NCBI GenBank assembly: GCA_051009975.1
Contig: JBPCWA010000110.1
Location: 1 to 13,176, forward strand
DNA length: 13,176 nucleotides
Direction of reading: 5' to 3'
Origin: Tectiglobus sp051009975
Lineage (GTDB): Bacteria; Pseudomonadota; Alphaproteobacteria; Rhizobiales; Hyphomicrobiaceae
Part shown: positions 1 to 7,226 of the stretch, in pieces
Layout: the number at the start of each line of letters is the position of its first letter
Position numbering within the stretch: the stretch's first letter is position 1
The notes under the pieces: generated by a model
Database searches by the model: none
What the model saw: the letters and a program-made list of their open reading frames with translations, nothing else
What the model was told of the DNA's origin: nothing
Translations under genes and position numbers: made by a program

Positions 1-208
1 AGCGACCTGGACCAGCCTTGCTGCAAAGATCAGTTCGGACTCACCTGACAATTCGGCTGCGGGCGTGCTCGATCGCTTGGATATTCCTAAGCACGTTCGC
101 ATGCAGGTCGAAGACCTGCTAACAAAAGGTTCATCCATGATTGTGACGGACGGCAATTACCGCAGAGAAACCGGCGAGAGCACAGATTTTATCGTTTTGA
201 CACGGTAG
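1..208 (+). CDS. Probable L,D-transpeptidase, C-terminal end only
   Basis: An open frame (codons in phase with position 2) enters from the left edge and ends at TAG 206-208, giving 68 residues. The tail contains a segment reading LDRLDIPKHVRMQVEDLL followed by GSSMIVTDGNYRRETG and then STDFIVLTR. This pattern (a short 'IP..V...V..L' helix, a 'GSS+I++D' strand, then 'ETG..TDF+VL') is the usual end of rhizobial L,D-transpeptidases, periplasmic enzymes that form 3-3 peptidoglycan cross-links or attach proteins to peptidoglycan. The catalytic YkuD domain with its His and Cys motif would lie outside the window and cannot be checked. The assignment rests on the tail alone. The gene converges on the SLC13 permease; the 294 bases between them show no clear hairpin-plus-T-run terminator. 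Confidence 0.6.
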   Translation, partial: ATWTSLAAKISSDSPDNSAAGVLDRLDIPKHVRMQVEDLLTKGSSMIVTDGNYRRETGESTDFIVLTR

Positions 209-502
209 AACGAATGTAAACGCAACGATCTGGCCGTCTGGCAATCTGAAATTGGTGACTTCGGGTTGTCAGAACCGCTTGGCCAGCGTTTTGTGGTTTC
301 CATTAAGGAAATAAATTCTTGATTGGGCACAAGACGCCTGATCTCATCTTCGAGTAACTATGTGATGCACTGGGGAAGCTGAGAGGCAATGGCCGATCAT
401 AGGTCGTCTGGTCGTTCAAAACGCCTGCGAGTCGGCGTCGGTTTGCAAGAGCCAGCAGAAACCGACTGCACCCTCGATGCGGTATCTTCCCTCCATCTTC
501 AC

Positions 503-2308
503 TCATGGGCCGTATGCGGTCGCCAGAGGCGGCCACACGAGCAGAATCATCGGCACGCCGACGACCAAGACGAGGATCTCAAGGCCAATTCCGACGCGCG
601 TGTAGTCACTGAAACGATAGCCACCCGGTCCCATGACGAGCGTATTTGATTGATGTCCGATGGGAGTCAGATAGGCTGAGGCGCTGCCAACGGCGATCGC
701 CATCAGAAACGGATCCACAGAAACTTCGAGTGCTTCTGCGATGCTCGCTCCAATTGGCGCCATGAGTACGGCCGTGGGCGTGTTGTGAATGACGTCGGAC
801 AGCCACATGGAAATTGCCATGACAATGGCGATGATTGCCCAAATTGGTAATGTGCCTGCACCATCGACGAGAATGCCGGCAATCATCTCGGCGGCACCAG
901 TCGATTTCATGGCTTGCCCGATGGGAATGAGAGCGCCAAGCAACACGATGATCGGCCACTCAACGCTATTATACGCCTCCTGAAGAGAGAGCATGCCCAA
1001 CAAGATGAAGGCACTTGCCGCCGTAACTAGCGCGATCGGCGCCGAGACCAGACCAAAGGCAATCGCGACGAGCGCAGCGACAAAGACAAGAATGGAAAAC
1101 CAAAACTGACGGGCGCCACTGGTCGTGGCCGGGCGGCGGTGCGATAACATCAGGCATCCAAGGCTGTCGAGCACTCGAGCCAGATTCTTGCGCTCGCCCT
1201 GGAGCAATAGCAAGTCACCTACTTCGAAAGCGACATTCTTGAGGCGCGAACGCGGCGGTTCGCGTTGCCGCGAAAGTGCGAGTAGATTTATACCATAATT
1301 ATCGTGCATGCGCATTCCACGCACTGATTGACCTGCAATTTCCGAATGAGGCATAACGACAGCATTTACCAGCACGACGTCCTCTGACCTTAAGGAGATG
1401 CTGGCTGCATGTTGCCTGCCCAATGGCGCCAGCCGTACATTGTCACACAGCTGCTCCCACACCGACGGATCCCCTTCGATGATCAGTTCGTCGCCTGCAC
1501 GCAAGCGGGTAATGCCGCGCGGGGCTAGAAATCGGTCGCCACTCTCTCTCACGATCGTCATTATTGTTATTTCATTGTCGCAGAGCTCTTCAATGTCACG
1601 AACCCTCCTTCCATCAAACGGCGACTTTGCAGGAACAAGTACTTCAGCAAGGAATGGCGCCAATGTACTTTTCAAAGGCGTTCCCAATTCACTGTCCGCG
1701 TGGGTTGGAAGCAAACGCCAACCCACAAGCGACAGATACGCCAATCCGACCAGAGCCACTACGAGGCCAACTGCAGTGAAATCAAAAAGATGGAATGACA
1801 GGCCGACGTACTCATTTCGGAAGCTGGAAACGATGAGATTGGGGGGGGTTCCTATCAATGTAATGAGGCCACCAAGCATGGAAGCGAAGGAGAGTGGAAT
1901 CAGAAAGATCGAGGCTGGTCGATGGGCGCGAGCCGCGCTGCGCAAGGTTACCGGCAGCATCAGTGCCAGTGCTCCCACATTGTTCATGACGGCCGACAGC
2001 AGCATTGTGAGGCCGCTTCCGGAAGCAACTTGCAAGCTGGTGTGCCGTCGAGTTGGTGCTAGAACTTTTACGATGAAGCCAACCAAGCCACCGTTCTGCA
2101 GGCCTTGACTTATGACAAGCACGGCCGCGACGGTAATTACCGCGGGATGACCAAAGCCTGCGAAGGCATCTTCCGCTGGCACAATGCCGACATAAACTGA
2201 AACCAACAACGCAAGGCCTGCAACCACATCGTAGCGCACCTTTCCCCATACGAATCCAGCAATTGCGAGGGCAATCAACGCGAGGATGACGAAGCGCGGT
2301 TCAGGCAT
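503..2308 (-). CDS. SLC13-family anion permease with two TrkA-C (RCK_C) domains
   Basis: A 601-residue inner-membrane transporter of the divalent-anion:Na+ symporter (SLC13/DASS/ArsB-like) type. The N-terminal half (about residues 1-200) is a set of hydrophobic helices with the MNNVGALALMLPV loop (108-120) and GTPPNLIVSS (153-162). Two soluble TrkA-C ligand-binding domains follow (about 220-297 and 305-385). The second membrane half (about 400-595) has HNTPTAVLMAPIG (508-520) and AYLTPIGHQSNTL (545-557), the repeated re-entrant-loop signatures. Total length fits SLC13 proteins carrying an RCK_C insert. The frame stays open upstream to 2461, but I chose ATG 2306-2308 because the membrane-protein sequence begins there and AAAGG sits about 11 bases before it. 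Substrates in this family include sulfate, thiosulfate and dicarboxylates; the sequence does not decide. It stands alone, convergent with the left gene, with no catabolic gene attached. A run of eight C on the coding strand encodes the two prolines of GTPPN. Confidence 0.9.
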   Translation of the reverse strand: MPEPRFVILALIALAIAGFVWGKVRYDVVAGLALLVSVYVGIVPAEDAFAGFGHPAVITVAAVLVISQGLQNGGLVGFIVKVLAPTRRHTSLQVASGSGLTMLLSAVMNNVGALALMLPVTLRSAARAHRPASIFLIPLSFASMLGGLITLIGTPPNLIVSSFRNEYVGLSFHLFDFTAVGLVVALVGLAYLSLVGWRLLPTHADSELGTPLKSTLAPFLAEVLVPAKSPFDGRRVRDIEELCDNEITIMTIVRESGDRFLAPRGITRLRAGDELIIEGDPSVWEQLCDNVRLAPLGRQHAASISLRSEDVVLVNAVVMPHSEIAGQSVRGMRMHDNYGINLLALSRQREPPRSRLKNVAFEVGDLLLLQGERKNLARVLDSLGCLMLSHRRPATTSGARQFWFSILVFVAALVAIAFGLVSAPIALVTAASAFILLGMLSLQEAYNSVEWPIIVLLGALIPIGQAMKSTGAAEMIAGILVDGAGTLPIWAIIAIVMAISMWLSDVIHNTPTAVLMAPIGASIAEALEVSVDPFLMAIAVGSASAYLTPIGHQSNTLVMGPGGYRFSDYTRVGIGLEILVLVVGVPMILLVWPPLATAYGP

Positions 2309-2870
2309 TTGATCGACTACCTTTCGAGGCAGCCCTGAATTTCGACGAAACAGCACCGAATGCTGAATGCGATTCGAGGTGGCCCTACCTTTGGCGAGTC
2401 CGCAGGATCGAATTCGGCCTTCAATCGGCGCCACCTGCCGGCATTGTCGACATTGAAGCACAAGCTCAAGTCATTGATCAAATAAGCAGGTATGGAAAAC
2501 CGTTTGAATGCTCGATTCTGCTGTCTGAGCGTGCCACTTCTCGTCCACCGCCACAGGAAGCAGCATTGAACTAAGGTGCCGGACAAGGATTGGTCGCCCA
2601 AAAGAGAGTTTGTCAAGGACCTTCCAACTGAGAAGTGACCCGATGTGGAAATCGGAAAAGGCTCCAGTTATTGGAGCAACGTCAATCGTCTGGGTAGATG
2701 ACACTAGTCGTCGACAATGGTTCTCGGAAGTTGCGAGACGCATCCGATGGGAACGGTTAGAGTGAAACCAGAGACCGAGATCAAGTTCCGGAGTGAGTTA
2801 AACTTACTTTGCCTGTCGATATTTGTGTCGCCATTCCTGGTGGTCTTGATGGTCCTGGTACTGCGGACGA
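2309..2870. other. Gene-poor stretch between SLC13 permease and cyclase gene
   Basis: About 560 bases with no gene I can name. On the + strand two neighbouring frames look vaguely protein-like: one ends at the TAA near 2572 (with the segment DIEAQAQVIDQISRYGKPFE), and another runs from about 2528 to a TGA near 2763 (ending DDTSRRQWFSEVARRIRWE). They could be two pieces of one frame-shifted dead gene, but neither resembles a family I recognise. Small frames on the minus strand here have no ribosome sites and no recognisable domain. The promoter of the SLC13 gene should lie in the left part. Confidence 0.4.
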
Positions 2871-2899
2871 TTGACACATCACTTTGCTTGTCTTTCAAT
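2871..2899 (+). promoter_or_regulatory. Sigma70-type promoter for the cyclase-family gene
   Basis: A perfect TTGACA (2871-2876) is followed after exactly 17 bases by TTCAAT (2894-2899). Transcription would begin near 2906, giving a leader of about 40 bases that contains GGAGGAG (2934-2940) before the GTG start at 2948. The -10 element is only a partial match, and promoter calls by eye are uncertain, but spacing, orientation and distance to the gene all agree. Confidence 0.5.
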
Positions 2900-2933
2900 C
2901 ATTTGTGACTTGGACAGCGGATGTCGCTGAAAT

Positions 2934-2940
2934 GGAGGAG
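2934..2940 (+). promoter_or_regulatory. Shine-Dalgarno site that decides the GTG start of the cyclase gene
   Basis: GGAGGAG at 2934-2940 is a near-perfect anti-16S match placed seven bases before GTG 2948. The in-frame ATG at 2921 lies upstream of this site and has no comparable purine-rich match before it, so the first nine codons of the longer frame are probably untranslated leader. Confidence 0.7.
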
Positions 2941-2947
2941 TTCACTC

Positions 2948-3901
2948 GTGACGTTAACGCGACAGCAAATCTATGAAACGGCCAAGGAACTTTCGAACTG
3001 GGGCCGCTGGGGTGATCAAGATGAAATCGGTACGCTCAACAACGTCTCGCCGCAAGACGTCATCGATGCTGCGGGTTTGATACGGAGAGGTAAAGTCTTT
3101 GCGCTTGGTCTTTCGCTAAAGGAGCCGATCCAGTCAGGCCTTTTTGGCGGCCGCTGGAATCCAATTCACCAGATGTTGGCTACTGGCACCGATGCTGTTC
3201 ATGGCAAGCAGGACGGTGATGGAAAGGCGTACTTGCGCTACGCAGACGATGCGATCAATCTTCCCTGCCAGGCATCTACCCAATGGGATGCGCTCGCGCA
3301 CATCTTTCTCGATGACAAGATGTATAATGGATTTGATGCCACGGAAGTTACGAACTACGGAGCGGCCAAACTTGGTATCGAGAAGGTTCGCGATAAAATG
3401 GTCGGCCGAGGTGTGTTGCTCGATGTTGCACGCCATAAAGGGGTAGACAGTCTCCAGGATGGTGAAGCCATTACCATTGAGGATTTGAATGCCTGCTCAG
3501 TTGCTCAGGGCGTGGAGGTGCGCAAAGGAGATTTCGTGATCGTGCGAACTGGTCAGCAGGAGCGGTGCTTGCAAACCGGAAACTGGGAAGGTTACGCGGG
3601 TGGTGACGCACCCGGCCTCGCCTTTGAAACAGCCTACTGGATTAAGAATAAAGATATCGCAGCTATTTGTGCCGATACGTGGGGCTGTGAAGTACGTCCC
3701 AACGAGACGTCGCAGGCGAATCAACCGTGGCACTGGGTTGTGATACCGGCGATTGGAATCTCCATGGGGGAAATTTTCTACCTAAAGGATCTTGCCGCTG
3801 ATTGCGCAGCGGACGGCATTTACGAGTTCTTTTTCTGCGCGCCGCCACTACATCTGCCCGGCGGGGCCGGATCGCCTATCAATCCACAGGCGATCAAGTA
3901 A
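2948..3901 (+). CDS. Cyclase-family (PF04199, kynurenine-formamidase-like) hydrolase
   Basis: A 317-residue cytoplasmic metal-dependent hydrolase of the 'putative cyclase' family, whose members hydrolyse amides or lactones such as N-formylkynurenine or isatin. The N-terminus reads TLTRQQIYETAKELSNWGRWG and then IGTLNN, typical of the roughly 310-320-residue subfamily. The metal/catalytic region is STQWDALAHI (110-119) followed by YNGF. The HxGTHxDxPxH motif of classical formamidases is replaced here by the QWD...H variant with D114 and H118, as this subfamily usually shows. The C-terminal part has QPWHW and a GE pair. A longer frame begins with ATG at 2921, but GTG 2948 is preferred: GGAGGAG lies seven bases upstream and the family homology begins there. 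It has its own promoter and converges on the Gfo/Idh/MocA gene. The substrate is unknown; neighbouring sugar-acid enzymes make a lactone or acid derivative plausible, but that is inference. Confidence 0.85.
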   Translation: MTLTRQQIYETAKELSNWGRWGDQDEIGTLNNVSPQDVIDAAGLIRRGKVFALGLSLKEPIQSGLFGGRWNPIHQMLATGTDAVHGKQDGDGKAYLRYADDAINLPCQASTQWDALAHIFLDDKMYNGFDATEVTNYGAAKLGIEKVRDKMVGRGVLLDVARHKGVDSLQDGEAITIEDLNACSVAQGVEVRKGDFVIVRTGQQERCLQTGNWEGYAGGDAPGLAFETAYWIKNKDIAAICADTWGCEVRPNETSQANQPWHWVVIPAIGISMGEIFYLKDLAADCAADGIYEFFFCAPPLHLPGGAGSPINPQAIK

Positions 3902-3915
3902 CAGCCGAGTGCCTT

Positions 3916-4015
3916 ACTCTTTGCGCCGACACGCAGAGTGCGATTTTGGTTGTTTCTGAGAGCCGTCTTGTTCTGAGCTGAAGCAAAGCCTATGTCGTTG
4001 CCGTTCTGGGCAACG
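3916..4015. terminator. Hairpins between convergent genes, possible terminators
   Basis: Two foldback sequences lie between the convergent cyclase and oxidoreductase genes. The first pairs ACTCT..GCG (3916-3925, with a TT bulge) with CGCAGAGT (3932-3939) around CCGACA, and is followed by a T-rich stretch, so it could end cyclase transcription. The second is a perfect 7-bp stem, CGTTGCC (3996-4002) and GGCAACG (4009-4015) around GTTCTG, without a T run. Their position fits transcription ends, but neither is a textbook intrinsic terminator. Confidence 0.35.
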
Positions 4016-4122
4016 CATTGGTGTCTGCGCGTTGGAACAAGAACCAAAAAATAGACTCAGAACAAGAAAACACGAAAGAAGTGCGAGGTGCCAAGGACAT
4101 ATGATCCAAGACTTTTTGCGGC

Positions 4123-5100
4123 TCAATCAATGGGCGCCGTCAGAATTTTCTCGACGATGGTTTGCACTTCAAGCGCTTCGCCAAGCCCGGCCAGATTCGT
4201 TTGTTCGCCGCGCGTCATAGCTGCAATTTTGTCAAGCTGGCGCGCCAAGATCTTGGGTCTTGCTTGCTCATTCGGAATGGCATCGGGGGGGGCTTCCCAG
4301 TGGCCGTCGATCTCACGCTCGGCGATTGACCAATCTCGCAAACGGACTCGGCCATGTGAACCAACAATGGTCCAGGTGTTTTGATCATCAATGGTCGTGT
4401 TGCCGACGCCGGCAACTATGCTGACCGGGATTTCACCCGCCGTGAGATCGGCTGTCATGTGGCGTTCGCTTCGGCCGGGCTCCGGGAAACTGCATGTTGC
4501 TCGCTTAAGCACGAGAGGGCCAAAGAAACGCCGTGACAAAAACAAGAAATGTGACCCGACTTCGCGCGTAAATCCGCCTTCTTCGCGTCCGTCGAGCCAA
4601 CTGATTGCGTCCCGTTGCCAGGCGCGCGGCCAGTCTGCGAACGCCAGTTCGATGTCTACACGCTCTGGTTTGCCGACGATGCCTGCGTTTAACCATTGTA
4701 CTAGGTAATCACGGGCGAACGACGAAGCGAATGGAAAGTTGACCGCGGCGCGCATGCGTTGCGACCTAAGTTGTTCTACTGTCGCCTGCGCAGCGTCAAC
4801 CCTGATAGCAAGCGGTTTTTCGCATAGTGCGGCCTTGCCGGCGGCATGGCAGCGACGCAGGTAGTCGAGATGGCTTGAAGGGGGGGATGCAATGTGGAGG
4901 CAATCAGAAGAAGCGATCACATCTTCAGGACTGCGGAATACCGTGAGAGAGGAATCTATCGCCTGGAGTTTGGCGATGGCACCTGGGTGGGGATCGAAAG
5001 CGCCGGTGACAACAATGGTCGATTTGTCGTGTTTGGCTGCCGCACGCAGCAAGCGCTCGCCCATTATCCCGAAGCCGATGAAGCCGAGTTTCGTAACCAT
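4123..5100 (-). CDS. Gfo/Idh/MocA-family NAD(P)-dependent oxidoreductase
   Basis: A 325-residue cytoplasmic oxidoreductase of the glucose-fructose oxidoreductase / inositol dehydrogenase / MocA family, which oxidise or reduce a hydroxyl on sugars and cyclitols with NAD(P). The Rossmann start is KLGFIGFGIMGERLL (residues 4-18, GxGxMG fingerprint). The family signature EKPLA is at 94-98, with the conserved Lys95. The second domain carries GGFTREVGSHFLFLSRRFFG (175-194), matching the usual D-x-G-x-H helix with E180 and H184 as likely catalytic pair; Glu replaces the commoner Asp. Length is normal. The start ATG 5098-5100 has GAAGGAA about 10 bases upstream. It lies 39 bases downstream of a broken sugar ABC permease on the same strand, so it was probably the last gene of a sugar-import operon. 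The coding strand has C runs of eight (near 4285-4292) and seven (4880-4886). The specific sugar cannot be read from the sequence. Confidence 0.88.
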   Translation of the reverse strand: MVTKLGFIGFGIMGERLLRAAAKHDKSTIVVTGAFDPHPGAIAKLQAIDSSLTVFRSPEDVIASSDCLHIASPPSSHLDYLRRCHAAGKAALCEKPLAIRVDAAQATVEQLRSQRMRAAVNFPFASSFARDYLVQWLNAGIVGKPERVDIELAFADWPRAWQRDAISWLDGREEGGFTREVGSHFLFLSRRFFGPLVLKRATCSFPEPGRSERHMTADLTAGEIPVSIVAGVGNTTIDDQNTWTIVGSHGRVRLRDWSIAEREIDGHWEAPPDAIPNEQARPKILARQLDKIAAMTRGEQTNLAGLGEALEVQTIVEKILTAPID

Positions 5101-5139
5101 AAACTTTCAGTTCCTTCGTCTGGTCGCTTGAAAGTGCCG

Positions 5140-5694
5140 CTATTTACTAATGCCGCCAACAGTCAAGCCTGCCGCGAGCTGTTTCTGAATAGCAAACACA
5201 ATAAAGAAAACAGGGATAGTGACCAGAGGTGCTGCTGCCATCATTTCCATCATTTGATCGCTGCCGCTTGTCTCGGGTTCTGCATACTTGAAAACGGAAA
5301 CGGGCGCGGTGGTTACATCGAAGCCGCCCAATACCAGAGCCAGTTGAAAATTGCTCCGTGAAAAGATGAAATGCAGGGCCGCTGTTGCATCCAAGCCTGG
5401 TGTGCCGAGTTTGACCATAACACGAAAGAACGCTTCAGTCCGCGACGCACCGTCGATCCATGCGGCCTCTTCGAGCCCTCTTTAGAATATCCTCGATGAA
5501 GCCGATCATAATCCATACACCGAATGGAACGGCGATCACTAAGTGCGACAGAATCCAGCCGGTGTCCGGTGTTATGTGTTCAATAGGCCAGCATGCTTGT
5601 AGACGATCCAGAATGTTACCAGCGCAGTGATGTATGGGTTCATCCTGGTCACCGAAACTACATGAAACGGCCACTCTGAGAGTTCGATAGGTTT
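5140..5694 (-). pseudogene. Decayed carbohydrate ABC transporter permease (MalG family)
   Basis: Remains of an inner-membrane permease of a binding-protein-dependent sugar importer. Reading 5' to 3' on the minus strand, homology appears in pieces: PIELSEWPFHV then ALVTFWIVYKHAGLLNT, ended by an in-frame TAA (5572-5574). The next frame gives DTGWILSHLVIAVPFGVWIM and GFIEDI. Then, after what looks like one extra base in a G run near 5475-5480, comes LEEAAWIDGASRTEAFFRV, the EAA loop that contacts the ATPase. The original end, FQLALVLGGFDVTTAPVS to FAIQKQLAAGLTVGGISK, closes with TAG at 5140. The N-terminal half of a normal 270-300-residue MalG protein is missing or unrecognisable. At least two frame changes make this non-functional unless the sequence itself has errors. 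No intact partner permease, binding protein or ATPase is in the window. Confidence 0.85.
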
Positions 5695-5829
5695 CTAGCC
5701 TGACCGGTCATGGGCAAGGCTTTTGAACCCACGCCCGCGGTAAGCTCAAAACAAATGCCTCGAATTGTCGTGCCACAGGTCTTATCCTGGTAACCGCTCG
5801 GGATCTGGATTTACAAGTGTTGAGGTCCA
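5695..5829. promoter_or_regulatory. Divergent intergenic region between permease remnant and RraA-like gene
   Basis: This 135-base gap separates the minus-strand permease remnant from the plus-strand RraA-like gene, so it should carry the promoter of the latter. A GAGG at 5822-5825 is a short-spaced ribosome site before ATG 5830. I see no strong -35/-10 pair and no clear operator palindrome. Confidence 0.3.
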
Positions 5830-6603
5830 ATGAAAAGTGCTCTCGTGGAGAGAAACGAGGATATCGCGCTCGAAAACGAAACGAATTCGAGGTTGGAGAA
5901 AACATCGACAGCAACGGCGACTTTGATCTTGCTGAAGCTTGGAATTCGTGCCTGCTATATAGATGGCGCTAAACCCATAAAGTCGCACGGTTGTAATTTC
6001 GTCGCGGAAGCGTTCACACTCCGTTTTATTCCTATGCGCGAAGACCTCTGTCATCCGGACATCTTGGCTGACCCCAACTATGCGCCAAGGAAATTAATCG
6101 AAGAAATTTCCGTGGGTCAGGCTCTCGTTATTGACGCAAGGGGAGTCACAAATACCGGAACTGTCGGCGGTATACTTGCACTGCGGCTGTGGGAGCGCGG
6201 TTGCGCAGCACTCGTATCTGATGGGGCGATGCGCGACATGGCTGACTTAATCGCTGGCAAACTTCCTATTTACTGTAGCGGCGCTGCCGCACCCGCGAGC
6301 CTGACAAGCCATTATGGCTCTGACTATCAGAATCCAATTGCCTGCGGCGGTGTCACGGTCGTTCCGGGCGACATTCTAGTCGGAGACCAGGATGGGGTTG
6401 TCGTTGTTCCGCGCGGCATGGCCGATGAAGTTGGGCGCCAGGCATACGAGCAGGAGCGGCTTGAGCGATTTCTGCAAATGCTGATCGAGGCCGGTCGACC
6501 GACACTGGGGACTTACCCGCCCGATGAGACGACGCGGCGCGAGTACGAGAAGTGGGTCGCAGACGGCGAACCGTGTCTGCATCAACGGGTGTCGAAGGAC
6601 TGA
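5830..6603 (+). CDS. RraA-like protein (HMG aldolase / oxaloacetate decarboxylase family)
   Basis: A 257-residue cytoplasmic protein of the RraA-like family. Members with this longer form are often labelled 'ribonuclease activity regulator RraA' but are better viewed as 4-hydroxy-4-methyl-2-oxoglutarate aldolase-type enzymes, metal-dependent class II pyruvate aldolases that also decarboxylate oxaloacetate. The N-terminal part has TSTATATLILLKLGIR (25-40) and FTLRFIPMRED (62-72), characteristic of the roughly 240-residue subgroup. The active-site pattern G-x20-R-D-x2-(E/D) is met by G114, R135, D136 and D139 in GGILALRLWERGCAALVSDG followed by AMRDMADL. The C-terminal half has NPIACGGVTVVPGDILVGDQ (332-like GGV..PGD signature) and a helical tail. 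The first 20 residues are not conserved. It is the first gene of the plus-strand group and stands alone, with over 600 bases before the next gene. It probably acts late in degradation of a hydroxy-dicarboxylic or sugar acid; that is inference. Confidence 0.85.
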   Translation: MKSALVERNEDIALENETNSRLEKTSTATATLILLKLGIRACYIDGAKPIKSHGCNFVAEAFTLRFIPMREDLCHPDILADPNYAPRKLIEEISVGQALVIDARGVTNTGTVGGILALRLWERGCAALVSDGAMRDMADLIAGKLPIYCSGAAAPASLTSHYGSDYQNPIACGGVTVVPGDILVGDQDGVVVVPRGMADEVGRQAYEQERLERFLQMLIEAGRPTLGTYPPDETTRREYEKWVADGEPCLHQRVSKD

Positions 6604-6881
6604 GTTCGTATGTGGGGAGTGTGAGTCCGGCCGGCTGCGCGCAAATCAACAGAGAATATAGACGCGGGGTTCCGACCCTGGCCGGAGTTGCGATGAGCAC
6701 GAGCTGTCGCGCTACTTTCCTCTCAAAAAAGAGATCGATAGAATTTGGACTCTATCTCGCCAAGATTCACGGGTACCCGGAACCATAAGGGACCTTGACC
6801 CGTCCATTCGGTCGATGTGAGTGTTGCGAGCTGTATCTCCAACTAGGTTTTGGATGGCGCGCGCAATGGTCGACGGATCTC

Positions 6882-6966
6882 CAGTTCCTGTAGTGTCCCA
6901 GTTCCCGCAGTGTCCCAGTTCCCGCAGTGTCCAAGTTCTCGCAGCGTCCAGGTTCACGCAGCGTCA
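6882..6966. repeat. Tandem repeat, 17-base unit, five copies
   Basis: Five head-to-tail copies of a 17-base unit with consensus CAGTTCCCGCAGTGTCC start at 6882, 6899, 6916, 6933 and 6950. Copies 2 and 3 are identical; copy 1 differs at two bases, and copies 4 and 5 drift further (GCAGCGTC ends). The array runs into a TG-rich stretch, GTGTCTGTCTGTGTGTGT. The unit is not a multiple of three, so any reading frame through it cycles, which argues against it being protein coding. It is a minisatellite-like array that could vary in copy number between strains. Confidence 0.9.
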
Positions 6967-7048
6967 GTGTCTGTCTGTGTGTGTATCGGCCAAATCGGCA
7001 CGACCATTTTATGCGGTCGTCTCGATCGGGAGCAGGTCGGTGCACGGA

Positions 7049-7070
7049 AATTGCGCGAGATAGCGCAATT
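7049..7070. promoter_or_regulatory. Perfect 8-bp hairpin AATTGCGC/GCGCAATT
   Basis: AATTGCGC (7049-7056) and GCGCAATT (7063-7070) form a perfect stem around the loop GAGATA, about 160 bases before the start of the unknown helical protein. A second small dyad, CACGG-CAG-CCGTG, lies near 7103-7115. No T run follows either. The first could be a transcript hairpin or a dimeric regulator site. Confidence 0.35.
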
Positions 7071-7226
7071 GCGATGGCGATCTGGAACGTACGCGTTGGC
7101 ACACGGCAGCCGTGCCGCGTAAATCATCTAGAGAAGCCACAGAAACAATAGTTGCGCGTAGCCGAAAGATATTCGGCTGGGCGCATGGGGATACGACGCC
7201 TGTCGATACAACTTGGGGGAGCCTTT

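Larger units (their letters stand above)
6604..7226. other. Non-coding stretch with tandem repeat and hairpins
   Basis: About 620 bases separate the RraA-like gene from the next likely start. Frames here are open only because of the repeated sequence and show no family resemblance. It holds a 6-bp inverted repeat, GATAGA (6737-6742) and TCTATC (6751-6756), the 17-base tandem repeat, a TG-rich tail (6966-6985) and an 8-bp hairpin near 7060. It may hold a small RNA or the leader of the downstream gene; nothing in it identifies one. Confidence 0.5.

Noticed and set aside
2717..2908. Small plus-strand frame with one hydrophobic segment
   Set aside because: It covers the TTGACA/TTCAAT promoter of the cyclase gene, has no ribosome site and no known homologue by eye.
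3914..4126. Minus-strand frame overlapping the Gfo/MocA stop, with a signal-peptide-like start
   Set aside because: It would begin with TTG, lacks a ribosome site, has no family resemblance after the hydrophobic part, and lies in a T-rich convergent intergenic region that gives hydrophobic translations by chance.
6882..6966. CRISPR array
   Set aside because: The repeats are contiguous 17-mers without spacers, and no cas genes are present.
6712..7151. Several overlapping frames through the 17-base repeat
   Set aside because: They are open only because the repeat unit lacks stops; the repeated Cys/Ser/Gly-rich peptides appear on both strands and in several frames.
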